A stretch of DNA of 64,000 nucleotides, taken from the NCBI GenBank assembly GCA_001803165.1, contig MHAZ01000021.1, positions 434,001 to 498,000 of the forward strand, given 5' to 3'. The position numbers were made by a program, and so were the translations under genes. Below are positions 1-8,375 of the stretch, in pieces. The DNA comes from Stygiobacter sp. RIFOXYC2_FULL_38_25. Lineage in GTDB: Bacteria > Bacteroidota > Ignavibacteria > Ignavibacteriales > Melioribacteraceae. The notes beneath the pieces are model-generated. The model was not told the DNA's origin. It made no database searches and worked only from the letters and a program-made list of their open reading frames with translations. The first letter of the stretch is position 1. Each line of letters begins with the position of its first letter.

Positions 1-1340
1 GAAGTTGCACCGGGACTGCTGCCTGTAATTGCAACTTGTCCCGCTGAATTAACTGCGATAGATAAAGCATCATCGTATGCATTTCCGGTCCCGTTGTATC
101 TCATAACCCATTGTTCTACACCAGATGAATTATATTTTATCGTTGTATAATCTCGCCCTGTTGGCCCGGCGCTATTACCGGTTACATAGATATCCCCTTT
201 TGCGTCAAGTACCATTGCGTGCGCTTCTTCAGTATTGCCGCCGGACGCATTATATCTTGCTTCCCAAATTTTAGCGCCTTCCGGATTATACTTAATCGTC
301 GCATAATCCATTTGTGTAGATAGTCCGCCATTACTGCTACCAAAAACATAAATGTTTCCAACTCCATCTAGTTTTATTGAAGCAGCTCCGTCAGAACTTT
401 TTCCCGGTCCATCATATTGAGATTTCCAAATCTCATTGCCCGCGGCATCATACTTAATTGTGACCATATCCGTCAGGTATGAAGCATTTTTATCTATGGT
501 ACTTATTCCTGTTACAAATACATTACCGGCTCCATCAACTGCTACTGAATTTGCTTTATCGTCACCGCCTCCGGTACCATTAAAAGTTTTTAACCATTGC
601 TGCTGACCGGAAGAATTATATTTTATAGTAACGTAATCAAAGTATGCGCCTGGAGCGACTCTTATCTGACCTGCTACATATATGTTGTCTTTAGAATCAA
701 TAACCAGTGAATTTGGATAATCATCAAAATTTGCCGGACTATTATATCTAACAACCCATTGTTCCACTCCGGCAGAATTATATTTAATAGTAGCGATGTC
801 AAAACTAAAACCTTTTCCGCCTTCACTTTGACCGGTGATATAGACATTGCCGGATAAATCAATTGACATTGCTTTTACAGCATCGAAGCTGTTTCCGGGT
901 CCGTTATATCTTGCCTCCCAAATCTTTTGTCCTGCGGGATTGTATTTGATTGTAATAAAATCCTGAAGTGCATTTCCAGTTCCATAACTAGCGCCGGCAA
1001 CATAAACATTTCCTTGATTGTCTAACGCAATTACATTTCCATGATCATTGTTTTTTGCCGCTCCACTGTAAATAGCCGTCCATTCTTGTGTCCCGCTAGG
1101 ACTGTATTTAAAAGTAACAATATCTTCCCCATTGTCTGGTCCCCTCATACTACCACCCGTTACAAAAACATTCCCTTGTTCATCAATTACAACCGAACTA
1201 GCAATATCTGTGTCGTTCCATACAGAAGATTTTTCCGCGAAGGAATATCTAACTACCCAGTCTTCTTTAACCTGGGATTTTAGTGAATCTGTGTAAACTA
1301 TAAATAGGAGTATGCAAAAAAACATTGTAAGTTTTTTCAT
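1..1340 (-). CDS. SBBP-repeat beta-propeller secreted protein (C-terminus outside window)
   Basis: The reading frame starts at an ATG ending at 1340 and stays open to base 1, so the 3' part lies outside the window. The first 22 or so residues (MKKLTMFFCILLFIVYTDS...) form a Sec signal peptide. The rest is a run of repeats of about 50-60 residues built on the pattern 'W..RY...D.A.S..ID..GN.YVTG.S......D..TIKYN..G', which is the SBBP (seven-bladed beta-propeller) repeat; at least seven copies are visible. Such proteins are exported, and in this group they usually end in a T9SS sorting domain, which cannot be seen here. Ligand and role are unknown. Its start lies only 24 bases from the stop of the next gene, so the two may be co-transcribed. 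Confidence 0.85.
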   Translation of the reverse strand, partial: MKKLTMFFCILLFIVYTDSLKSQVKEDWVVRYSFAEKSSVWNDTDIASSVVIDEQGNVFVTGGSMRGPDNGEDIVTFKYSPSGTQEWTAIYSGAAKNNDHGNVIALDNQGNVYVAGASYGTGNALQDFITIKYNPAGQKIWEARYNGPGNSFDAVKAMSIDLSGNVYITGQSEGGKGFSFDIATIKYNSAGVEQWVVRYNSPANFDDYPNSLVIDSKDNIYVAGQIRVAPGAYFDYVTIKYNSSGQQQWLKTFNGTGGGDDKANSVAVDGAGNVFVTGISTIDKNASYLTDMVTIKYDAAGNEIWKSQYDGPGKSSDGAASIKLDGVGNIYVFGSSNGGLSTQMDYATIKYNPEGAKIWEARYNASGGNTEEAHAMVLDAKGDIYVTGNSAGPTGRDYTTIKYNSSGVEQWVMRYNGTGNAYDDALSIAVNSAGQVAITGSSPGAT

Positions 1341-1364
1341 TTCACTGCACTCTCTTTCTTGTTG

Positions 1365-2633
1365 TTATTTTATCAACAACATTTTTTTAGTTGAAGAAAA
1401 ACTTCCGGCTTTTAACGTATAGAAATAAATTCCACTCGGTAGAGACGCCATATATGGCGTCTTTACATTAAACATTACTTTATAATTTCCCTGCTGCTTT
1501 AACTCATCAACAAGTGTTGCCACTTCGTTTCCCAAAACATCATATACTTTTAAGCTTACGTTGCTTGCCACTTGCAGTTTGTAGCTAATCGTAGTTTCCG
1601 GGTTAAACGGATTTGGATAATTCTGTTCTAATGAAAAATCGCTGCTTATATTTTCGTCTTCGATTGCAGAAGTAGAATTAATCTTTAATCTGTAAACTCC
1701 GGTAACCGCCTGCGATGAAGATATATAGCAGTACAAATAATCTTGTGTTACTGCTAGAAAATTATTTAGAGACGAGGTAATTGCCGTAGGAAGATTGTTC
1801 CCTGCTTCGCTCCAGTTGCTTCCATTGTTATCGGAAACAAAAATTTTAGCGCTTTGAGTTATTATATCATAATAATAAGTGAATATTTTCGTCCCCATTG
1901 AAATAGAACCTTTTGTGCCGGCAGTTATACCTAAACCGCCCGGAAAACCGGAAGCTATCTTTGTCCAATCATTGTTAACAAGTTTGAACATTCCAAATGT
2001 AGTTCCGTAGATTTCATTGTTGTGCGCTTGTACCGAACCAACGGCAATCGGAGGATTTTTTAATACCCAGCTAGCTCCACCATCGGCAGAAATGAACGAG
2101 CCCAGATTTACAGCACAGAACGCCATTGTATTTCCGACTGCTGCAAAATCTAGTCCTAAAACTTGGGCTTGTGTGTAATTGATATTGATTTGAGTCCAGG
2201 TGCTTCCATAATCAACAGATTTAAAAACAGCGTTCCTATTAGAAACCGCGTAAAGTGTAGTGCCGTCGGAAACCAACGACATTATCGCTCCACCGGTAAA
2301 AGCTATTCCCGGTTTTGCAGCCCACGTAACTCCATCATCCGCAGATACATAAATAGCATTCACCCCAACAATTGCGAAGACAAAATTTCCATGACCATGT
2401 ACATAGTAAACTTTATCCGGAAACTTATCTGCAATATTCGTCCATGTAGTTCCATTATCTGTGGAACGATAGACATACTGAGCCCCTTGATAACCATATA
2501 GGAATACCGTTGAACCGTGTACAGCCATTTGTCCGGTTGCACCAACAAAATAGCTTGCAACTTTTTCCCACTGGGCATTTATAGTAACTACAAACTGGAA
2601 AAGGAATAAAACTATTAACGACATTTTTCTCAT
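1365..2633 (-). CDS. T9SS-sorted propeller protein (BNR/Ycf48-like)
   Basis: A 422-residue exported protein. The signal peptide is MRKMSLIVLFLFQFVVTINA, cleaved before Q. Residues about 22-320 are short repeats with 'S.D.G.TW' Asp-box-like turns (STDNGTTW, SADDGVTW, SVDYGSTW, SADGGASW, SDNNGSNW), the pattern of BNR/sialidase-type and Ycf48-like beta-propellers. The last ~90 residues are a type IX secretion sorting domain (QNYPNPFNPETTISY ... SLPSGIYFYTL ... KKMLLIK). The start is supported by an AAAGGAAA ribosome site 7-8 bases upstream. The sorting domain contains residues NVKTPYMAS encoded by a palindromic DNA element. It is a tandem paralogue of the next gene (24 bases away). No catalytic residues were recognised; it is probably structural or binding. 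Confidence 0.85.
   Translation of the reverse strand: MRKMSLIVLFLFQFVVTINAQWEKVASYFVGATGQMAVHGSTVFLYGYQGAQYVYRSTDNGTTWTNIADKFPDKVYYVHGHGNFVFAIVGVNAIYVSADDGVTWAAKPGIAFTGGAIMSLVSDGTTLYAVSNRNAVFKSVDYGSTWTQININYTQAQVLGLDFAAVGNTMAFCAVNLGSFISADGGASWVLKNPPIAVGSVQAHNNEIYGTTFGMFKLVNNDWTKIASGFPGGLGITAGTKGSISMGTKIFTYYYDIITQSAKIFVSDNNGSNWSEAGNNLPTAITSSLNNFLAVTQDYLYCYISSSQAVTGVYRLKINSTSAIEDENISSDFSLEQNYPNPFNPETTISYKLQVASNVSLKVYDVLGNEVATLVDELKQQGNYKVMFNVKTPYMASLPSGIYFYTLKAGSFSSTKKMLLIK
1439..1466. repeat. 28-bp palindromic element, copy A, inside a T9SS gene
   Basis: The core AGACGCCATATATGGCGTCT (1443-1462) is a perfect 20-bp palindrome; with its flanks GTAG...TTAC it is nearly palindromic over 28 bases. 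It lies in frame in the sorting-domain region of the gene at 1365-2633 and encodes part of VKTPYMAS. Identical cores occur at 2736-2755 and 38899-38918, and a variant with a different centre at 40333-40360. Confidence 0.85.
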
Positions 2634-2657
2634 TACATTTTCCTTTCGGTTAAACCG

Positions 2658-3959
2658 CTATTTAATTAAAAGCATCCTTTTAGTTTCTGAAAAACTTTCC
2701 GCTTTCAAAGTGTAGAAATAAACACCGCTAGGTAAAGACGCCATATATGGCGTCTTTACATTAAACATTACTTTATAATTTCCCGGCTGCTTAAACTCAT
2801 CAACAAGTGTAGCAACTTCGTTTCCAAGAATATCATAGACTTTTAAGCTTACGTTGCTTGCTGCTTGTACCTTGTAGCTAATCGTGGTTTCCGGGTTAAA
2901 CGGATTGGGATAGTTTTGAGAAAGATCAAAATCTGCCGGAACTTCGGGGCTAGATTCATTAACCGAAGTAGTGGAATTTGTCATTTTGTAAACAGATGCT
3001 GTCGATCCGTTACTTTGATAGTCATACAAAAAAATATTTTGAGCTGTTAACACCAGCGAAGAACTGCTCGTTGCAGCATTCAGAGTAGTTAAACCGCTTG
3101 TAGAAATTGAATTCCAGTTAGCGCCATTATCACTAGAAGAGAAAATTGAAGCTTTCGAATCCAAAAACCCAATTATAGCTACATACAGCGAGTTACCATA
3201 AGCCGTTAATGCTTTCGAAATCTGAAATGATAGCGCATCGGGCAATCCTTTGCTAACACTTTCCCATGTTTTTGTAGAAGAATTAAATCTGTGTACACCG
3301 CTTCCCGATGTTATTCCATAGACAGAACCATTGAAATTAATTACATATGTTACAAAGAGCGCTGGGTTTCCTGGATTGTTAACTACCCATGTTTGTCCCC
3401 CATCAGTTGAAACAACTGCCCCGGTTCCTACAATAGTTGAAACCATTGTATTTCCGGAAGCGGCAAAGTAAGACATATTTCCACCAGCCGTTGTGTTAAT
3501 TATAGTTTCTATCCATGTTAAACCATTATTGGTTGATGCATAAAATGATTTTCTATTTGATACCGCATATAACTTATCTCCGTCAGACGTCATCCAAAGA
3601 ATTGCGCCGTTTCCGGTAACCGTTGGAATGCTTGACTTTAGCGCCCAAGTTTCACCACCATCTTTTGAAGAATAAATACTTTTGCCGGCATTAGCTGTCA
3701 GCGCAAATATTTCGTTTTTATAATTGAACATATAATAAACATCATATAGAAATTTACTTATGATGTCAGTCCAGGTTTTTCCGTTATCTATAGATCTATA
3801 AACGTGGTAACCACTAAATGATCCGTATAAAAATAAAGTAGCGCTATATGCATGTAATCTGCCTGATAACCCCACGTTTTGCGTACTCACTTTTTCCCAC
3901 TGTGCATTTATCTTTATTCCGAACACAAGTACAAGCGCTAATAGAAGTTTTATTTTCAT
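2658..3959 (-). CDS. T9SS-sorted propeller protein, paralogue of the neighbouring gene
   Basis: A 433-residue exported protein when started at the ATG ending at 3959, which gives a clean signal peptide (MKIKLLLALVLVFGIKINA) after a GGGTAA-type ribosome site; longer in-frame starts up to 4037 would bury the signal. Asp-box-like turns (SIDNGKTW, SKDGGETW, STNNGLTW, STDGGQTW, SSDNGANW) indicate a BNR/Ycf48-like beta-propeller, followed by the T9SS sorting domain (QNYPNPFNPETTISYKV ... SLPSGVYFYTL ... KRMLLIK). The last ~250 bases are almost identical at DNA level to those of the downstream paralogue, including the palindromic insertion, while the propeller regions have diverged. Function unknown beyond surface delivery or secretion through T9SS. 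Confidence 0.85.
   Translation of the reverse strand: MKIKLLLALVLVFGIKINAQWEKVSTQNVGLSGRLHAYSATLFLYGSFSGYHVYRSIDNGKTWTDIISKFLYDVYYMFNYKNEIFALTANAGKSIYSSKDGGETWALKSSIPTVTGNGAILWMTSDGDKLYAVSNRKSFYASTNNGLTWIETIINTTAGGNMSYFAASGNTMVSTIVGTGAVVSTDGGQTWVVNNPGNPALFVTYVINFNGSVYGITSGSGVHRFNSSTKTWESVSKGLPDALSFQISKALTAYGNSLYVAIIGFLDSKASIFSSSDNGANWNSISTSGLTTLNAATSSSSLVLTAQNIFLYDYQSNGSTASVYKMTNSTTSVNESSPEVPADFDLSQNYPNPFNPETTISYKVQAASNVSLKVYDILGNEVATLVDEFKQPGNYKVMFNVKTPYMASLPSGVYFYTLKAESFSETKRMLLIK
2732..2759. repeat. 28-bp palindromic element, copy B, inside a T9SS gene
   Basis: This copy is a perfect palindrome over all 28 bases: GTAAAGACGCCATA followed by its reverse complement. It sits at the same codon position of the sorting domain as copy A and encodes VKTPYMAS. 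Confidence 0.85.
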
Positions 3960-4004
3960 ACAACGGTTACCCTTCAATTTATTTTTTATTGTCATTAAAA
4001 AATC

Positions 4005-4067
4005 AAATGCGGACCCTTGTGTTTTCATCTTCAGCACCCTCTACCAAGCAAAAACGAATCCGCATTT
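4005..4067. repeat. Spaced inverted repeat in the gene gap
   Basis: AAATGCGGA at 4005-4013 is matched by its exact reverse complement TCCGCATTT at 4059-4067, with 45 bases between. It lies in the 132-base gap between the lipoprotein gene (ending at 4092) and the next leftward gene (starting at 3959). It could close a long hairpin in the transcript or act as a protein site; there is no T-run, so a simple terminator is not supported. Confidence 0.4.
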
Positions 4068-4091
4068 AAGTTAAGCTCTTATTAAGGAGGA

Positions 4092-4862
4092 TTAATTCAC
4101 TTTTACGTTCACGCTTTTAACCATTTCTGAAACAAAGTAATATTTCTTTCCGCCGGCAGTTGTAAAGGAATAATTGTACTTAACAACAAAGATCATACAG
4201 TCTCCGCTAAAGCTTGCAAGATCAGCCGCAGGAATTGTATAGCTTCCATTATCAGCTACTTCCTGATAAACCTTAGCCTGACCTTTATTAGTAACGTTTA
4301 CAATTTGGATTAACGCTTTTGCTGATGATGAATTAGTCCATTTAACTTGAATACCGCTTGCTTTACTTACGCTTGCGTTTGCAACGGGAAGCGTTACATT
4401 ATAATTATTCGGGCTCTTTACACTTCCGGTAACGGCGGGAATTCCATTAGCACCGGCAACATTCCAATTATGGAAAACACCATTCCAGCTTAAACTAAGT
4501 TGGTTTTGAGGATTGTTTACATCCGGAGCCATATAATATGATTTGCCGCCTGAAGTAATTTTTCCCAGTGAGTTATTGTTTACCGTAACTGCGCCGGCAT
4601 CAACACCGCCGTTGAAAATTGCCGAAGCTGCATTTGTTTCAATTTCCGGAAAGCCGGCAATCGGTGCCGACATTAAGTAGTACATTGATACCATTGCGCC
4701 GCCGTAATCGGCTTGTGCAGAAAAACTTGGCATTGGCTGTCCGCTTGGATTTGAAATATCCGTAGTTGATGTGGATTCTGTTGGACTGTCTTCTTTTTTA
4801 CATCCCGTAATTGCCAAAACAAAAAGTGCCGTCACTACAAAAAGCAATTTTACGTGCTTCAT
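4092..4862 (-). CDS. Lipoprotein of unknown function
   Basis: A 256-residue protein with a lipoprotein signal: a hydrophobic stretch ending in LAITG-C21 (lipobox), followed by KKEDSPTES, a Ser/Thr/acid linker typical of surface lipoproteins. The mature part is rich in Asn, Ser, Gly and aliphatic residues with predicted beta character (GGKSYYMAPDVNNPQNQ, YVVKYNYSFTTAGGKKYYF). No catalytic motif or known family was recognised. The gene lies 12 bases downstream of a 70-residue receiver-like ORF and is probably co-transcribed with it. It may be membrane- or surface-anchored; substrate unknown. Confidence 0.75.
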   Translation of the reverse strand: MKHVKLLFVVTALFVLAITGCKKEDSPTESTSTTDISNPSGQPMPSFSAQADYGGAMVSMYYLMSAPIAGFPEIETNAASAIFNGGVDAGAVTVNNNSLGKITSGGKSYYMAPDVNNPQNQLSLSWNGVFHNWNVAGANGIPAVTGSVKSPNNYNVTLPVANASVSKASGIQVKWTNSSSAKALIQIVNVTNKGQAKVYQEVADNGSYTIPAADLASFSGDCMIFVVKYNYSFTTAGGKKYYFVSEMVKSVNVKVN

Positions 4863-4874
4863 TACTTCTCCCTA

Positions 4875-5087
4875 TTATTTATTATTTGTTGATTCAATTT
4901 CATTAAGTCTAATATCAGCCGGATTAGCAATAACGTATTCAATCTTTATTTTACTGCAAATGCTTAATGCCGATTCACGGTCAGTAACTGTCATTATGTT
5001 AAATCCTTCTCTGGAAAGAATTTCTCTTAGCTTGCGCAGTTTGGTTGTGTTTGATTCAATAATTAAAACGAGATCGTTCATGAGCAT
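4875..5087 (-). CDS. Truncated response-regulator receiver-like protein
   Basis: A 70-residue ORF resembling the first half of a CheY-type receiver: LVLIIESN (beta-1; the acidic pair has become E-S-N), a helix KLRKLREILSREGF, then NIMTVTDRESAL...IKIEYVIANPAD. The position where the phospho-acceptor Asp normally stands (end of beta-3, 'LLD') reads I-A-N, and the protein stops before beta-4 and beta-5, at about half the usual 120 residues. It therefore looks like a degenerate pseudo-receiver or the remnant of a larger gene. Two starts are possible (ATG ending at 5087 or 5081), neither with a strong ribosome site. It precedes the lipoprotein gene by 12 bases. Confidence 0.5.
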   Translation of the reverse strand: MLMNDLVLIIESNTTKLRKLREILSREGFNIMTVTDRESALSICSKIKIEYVIANPADIRLNEIESTNNK

Positions 5088-5224
5088 CTTTCAAATAGGA
5101 GAATCTATTCAAATGATATGCCGTGTCTTCTTTTGGTGATTTAAGGGATTTTTGTTTGTTGGGAAGGAATAAGTGTTGCAAAAAAACAACTGCCCGCTTT
5201 GTGGTGTGTTGTAGGTATGCAACG

Positions 5225-5252
5225 GAAGCAGCAAAAAGGATTTTGCTGCTTC
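5225..5252 (-). terminator. Strong hairpin after the sigma-54 activator gene
   Basis: GAAGCAGCAAAA (5225-5236) and TTTTGCTGCTTC (5241-5252) form a perfect 12-bp stem with a 4-base loop, 15 bases past the stop of the sigma-54 activator gene. It is terminator-like; the A/T part of the stem supplies U residues on either strand. Confidence 0.7.
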
Positions 5253-5266
5253 GTTTTAATCGTAAA

Positions 5267-7000
5267 CTAATCAGTAATCTCTAACTGCGAAATAAGCTTG
5301 TGGAGATGACTTCTGTTAATTCCAAGAATTTTAGCGGCTTCGCTCTTAGAGCTTACCTTTCTCAGCGTCTTTATCAAATACATTTTTCTAAATTCATCCT
5401 CTGCTTCTTCTAGTGTTTTCTCGGAGCTGGACTCAAAATCCTTAAACTCTTCCTTAAAAATTTCCGGCGGTAAATCATTTGGCATAATTATGTTTTCCTT
5501 AGAAAGAATAACGCAGCGCTGAACCACGTTTTCAAGTTCGCGCACATTTCCGGGCCAATCGTATCTTTCTAAAATAAAAAGCGCTTCTTCCGAAAATGAT
5601 TGTTGATTATCACCACTAGAAAATTTCTTCAAGAAGTATTTTGAAAGTTCTTCTATATCTTCTCGCCGTTCGCGCAACGGAGGCAGTACAATTTCTATTA
5701 CTTTTAAGCGGTAATACAAATCTTCGCGAAAAGCTTTTTCGGCAATCATTGCCCCAAGATCCCGGTTGGTTGCTGCAATAAACCTCACATCAATTTTTTT
5801 AGAATCTATTCCGCCGAGCCGTTCTATTTCTTTGGTTTGAATTACGCGTAAAAGTTTTGCTTGAAGATTTACACTCATCTCACCAATTTCATCAAGAAAG
5901 ATTGTTCCGCCGTCTGCGGTTTCTAGTCTGCCCGGTTTACTTTTTACAGCTCCTGTAAACGCGCCGCTCTCATATCCAAACAATTCCGATTCCAAAAGTT
6001 CCGATGGAATTGCGCCACAGTTTACCGCTACAAATGGTTTGTTTGCGCGTGAACTGTTGTTGTGAATTGCTCTTGCAAGTAATTCTTTGCCTGTTCCATT
6101 TTCGCCAAGAACCAAGACAGATGCGTTTGTATTGGATACTTTTGATGCGAGCTTTAGAACATTGAATAACTTTTTACTCTTTCCAATCATTTCATCACTT
6201 TTAAACTCTCTCCGAAGAAGTAAAAAATCTTGCTTCGGTTTTTCGCCCAGTTTTTCTTCCAGCTGCTGAATTTCGAGTGATACCTCAAGCCCCTTAACTA
6301 TTTGCTTTGCGAATGCAATTAAAAAAGTAAGGTCGGAATCTTTAAACGGCTTTGCTTTGTTGCGTCTGTCTATATAAACCGCGCCTAAAACCTTTTGTCC
6401 GGAAACCAAAGGAGCGCACATCGCCGCACTTAATCCAAGGGAAACAACGCTATGCTTAATGGAAAGCTCGTCTTCCATTTTAATATCATTTAATTGTAAC
6501 GGTTGAAGACTTGAAATTGTGTTTCCGATAATGCTCGTGCTCATTTCTTTGGCGCTCGGCATCGCATCGGGATCCATATTTTTTGAGACTATCGTTTCAT
6601 AGGCTTGCTTTTCATCCGTTAACACAATAAATCCTTCATCCGCTTCCAGTTCTTTAACAACCGTTTCAATGGCTTTTTCCATCAAAGAAATCATTTCGGT
6701 TTCGGATTGAAACATAATTCCGGAAGCATACAAGCGTTCGAATCTGGATTTTTCATCATTCAATTTTTCAATTTTGGATGCAAACAATTCCAATCCGTCA
6801 AGAACCTGATGAATCTCTTTACTAAGCTCCTTGTTAAACTCAAGAATTTTGCGAAATGTCTTATCAACTTGTTTATCTAACTCTTGATCGCCGGACTTGT
6901 TTTTAGCTCCCGCCGATAGTTTCATAAAATCTTCGGAAATTTTTGCAGTAAACTCCCCAAGCAGCTTGTTCAAAACTTGTCTTTTAGAAGAAGTGTCCAA
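5267..7000 (-). CDS. Sigma-54-dependent activator (GAF - AAA+ - Fis HTH)
   Basis: A 577-residue enhancer-binding protein. Residues ~1-75 are helical, ~80-230 form a GAF sensor domain ([12 protein letters not shown] ... [11 protein letters not shown] ... GAVYIDRRN), ~260-495 the AAA+ domain with Walker A GENGTGKE, the sigma-54 contact loop GAFTGA, Walker [13 protein letters not shown] and the R-finger region, and ~535-577 a Fis-type helix-turn-helix ([18 protein letters not shown]). It hydrolyses ATP to open sigma-54 RNA polymerase promoters; the GAF domain probably binds a small ligand or partner. It is divergent from glnB/K-porin-amtB, which suggests (NifA/NtrC-like) nitrogen control, but no GG-N10-GC promoter was found in the 276-base gap. 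The start at 7000 is a TTG. Confidence 0.9.
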   Translation of the reverse strand: MDTSSKRQVLNKLLGEFTAKISEDFMKLSAGAKNKSGDQELDKQVDKTFRKILEFNKELSKEIHQVLDGLELFASKIEKLNDEKSRFERLYASGIMFQSETEMISLMEKAIETVVKELEADEGFIVLTDEKQAYETIVSKNMDPDAMPSAKEMSTSIIGNTISSLQPLQLNDIKMEDELSIKHSVVSLGLSAAMCAPLVSGQKVLGAVYIDRRNKAKPFKDSDLTFLIAFAKQIVKGLEVSLEIQQLEEKLGEKPKQDFLLLRREFKSDEMIGKSKKLFNVLKLASKVSNTNASVLVLGENGTGKELLARAIHNNSSRANKPFVAVNCGAIPSELLESELFGYESGAFTGAVKSKPGRLETADGGTIFLDEIGEMSVNLQAKLLRVIQTKEIERLGGIDSKKIDVRFIAATNRDLGAMIAEKAFREDLYYRLKVIEIVLPPLRERREDIEELSKYFLKKFSSGDNQQSFSEEALFILERYDWPGNVRELENVVQRCVILSKENIIMPNDLPPEIFKEEFKDFESSSEKTLEEAEDEFRKMYLIKTLRKVSSKSEAAKILGINRSHLHKLISQLEITD

Positions 7001-7173
7001 ATTTATCTCGTTCTTTAATTTGATTTTCTGTTCGGAATAATATCTCCGATATAATTATTTAGCAACCGGATAATTTCTTTTATGATTCACATCATTTTTG
7101 CCATTCACCTCACCCTCAAATTCTTCAAAATCGGCGCCTAATCAAACAAAATAAAAAATATTTTCCGCCGGAC

Positions 7174-7202
7174 TTGCATAAAACCTTATTTTATTATACA
7201 AT
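7174..7202 (+). promoter_or_regulatory. Candidate sigma-70-type promoter for glnB/K
   Basis: TTGCAT (7174-7179) and TACAAT (7197-7202) are separated by exactly 17 bases in an AT-rich stretch, about 75 bases before the glnB/K start. Two further hexamers of this kind precede the receptor-kinase gene, which supports the pattern. The call is by eye and unproven. Confidence 0.4.
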
Positions 7203-7264
7203 TACACTCAATATCATTATATATTTAGGTTACGTCTAAGTTTATCCTTAATAAAAATCAATAA

Positions 7265-7615
<351 letters not shown>

Positions 7616-7642
7616 TCCAAACATTTAACAGGAGAATGAGAA

Positions 7643-8356
7643 ATGAAAAAACTTTATATAGCTATAATTATTTTGACCGCAAGCATAACTTCTTTTGCAC
7701 AAATTAAAGTTGGTGCTGATATTTACAGCCGCTATCTCTGGCGCGGCATAGATTTCGGAGACGCTCCGGCTTTCCAGCCAAGTCTTTCTTACACAAGCGG
7801 AGGTTTTACTGTTGGCGCTTGGGGTTCTTACGCTTTTCCAACAACCGGCACAACTTACGCCGAAAATGATTTATGGGCTTCCTATGCAATATCAACAGAA
7901 GCTTCCGGTTCTTTCTCGGCTATTGTAACAGACTATTATATTCCATCTGCCGGAATTCCTTTCGGACATTTCAAACATAAAGTCGAACTAGATGGTACAG
8001 CTAAATTTGCTGCTCATACAATAGAAGGCGGTTTAACTTACAGCGGACCGGAAAAATTTCCGATCTCCTTAGCTCTCTATGCAAATCTTTCTAATGACCC
8101 GGACAACTCAACTTACATTCAAGTTGGATATCCGGTAGCAGTAAGCGAAGCAACCGTTACATTTGCTGCCGGTTTTGTTCCATCAAAGAGTGCTTACTAC
8201 TTGGTTGATAAGGGAAACATTATTAATCTAAGCATCACCGCTTCAAAAACAATTTCTGTTACAGACAAGTTTTCATTTCCAATAAACGTATCATACATCA
8301 GCAACCCATCACAGGACAAGACTTATCTGGTGTTTGGCGCAAGCTTTGTATTCTAA
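7643..8356 (+). CDS. TorF-family putative outer-membrane beta-barrel
   Basis: A 237-residue protein with a signal peptide (MKKLYIAIIILTASITSFA) and alternating aromatic/polar strands ending in an aromatic residue (YLVFGASFVF), as expected for an outer-membrane beta-barrel. The motif SRYLWRGIDFGDAPAFQPSL is typical of the TorF / CHP02001 family of putative porins. Its place between glnB/K and amtB suggests that it lets ammonium or another small nitrogen compound cross the outer membrane (inference from position). An AGGAGA ribosome site lies ahead of the ATG. Confidence 0.75.
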   Translation: MKKLYIAIIILTASITSFAQIKVGADIYSRYLWRGIDFGDAPAFQPSLSYTSGGFTVGAWGSYAFPTTGTTYAENDLWASYAISTEASGSFSAIVTDYYIPSAGIPFGHFKHKVELDGTAKFAAHTIEGGLTYSGPEKFPISLALYANLSNDPDNSTYIQVGYPVAVSEATVTFAAGFVPSKSAYYLVDKGNIINLSITASKTISVTDKFSFPINVSYISNPSQDKTYLVFGASFVF

Positions 8357-8375
8357 GTAAAAAGGAGAATTAATT

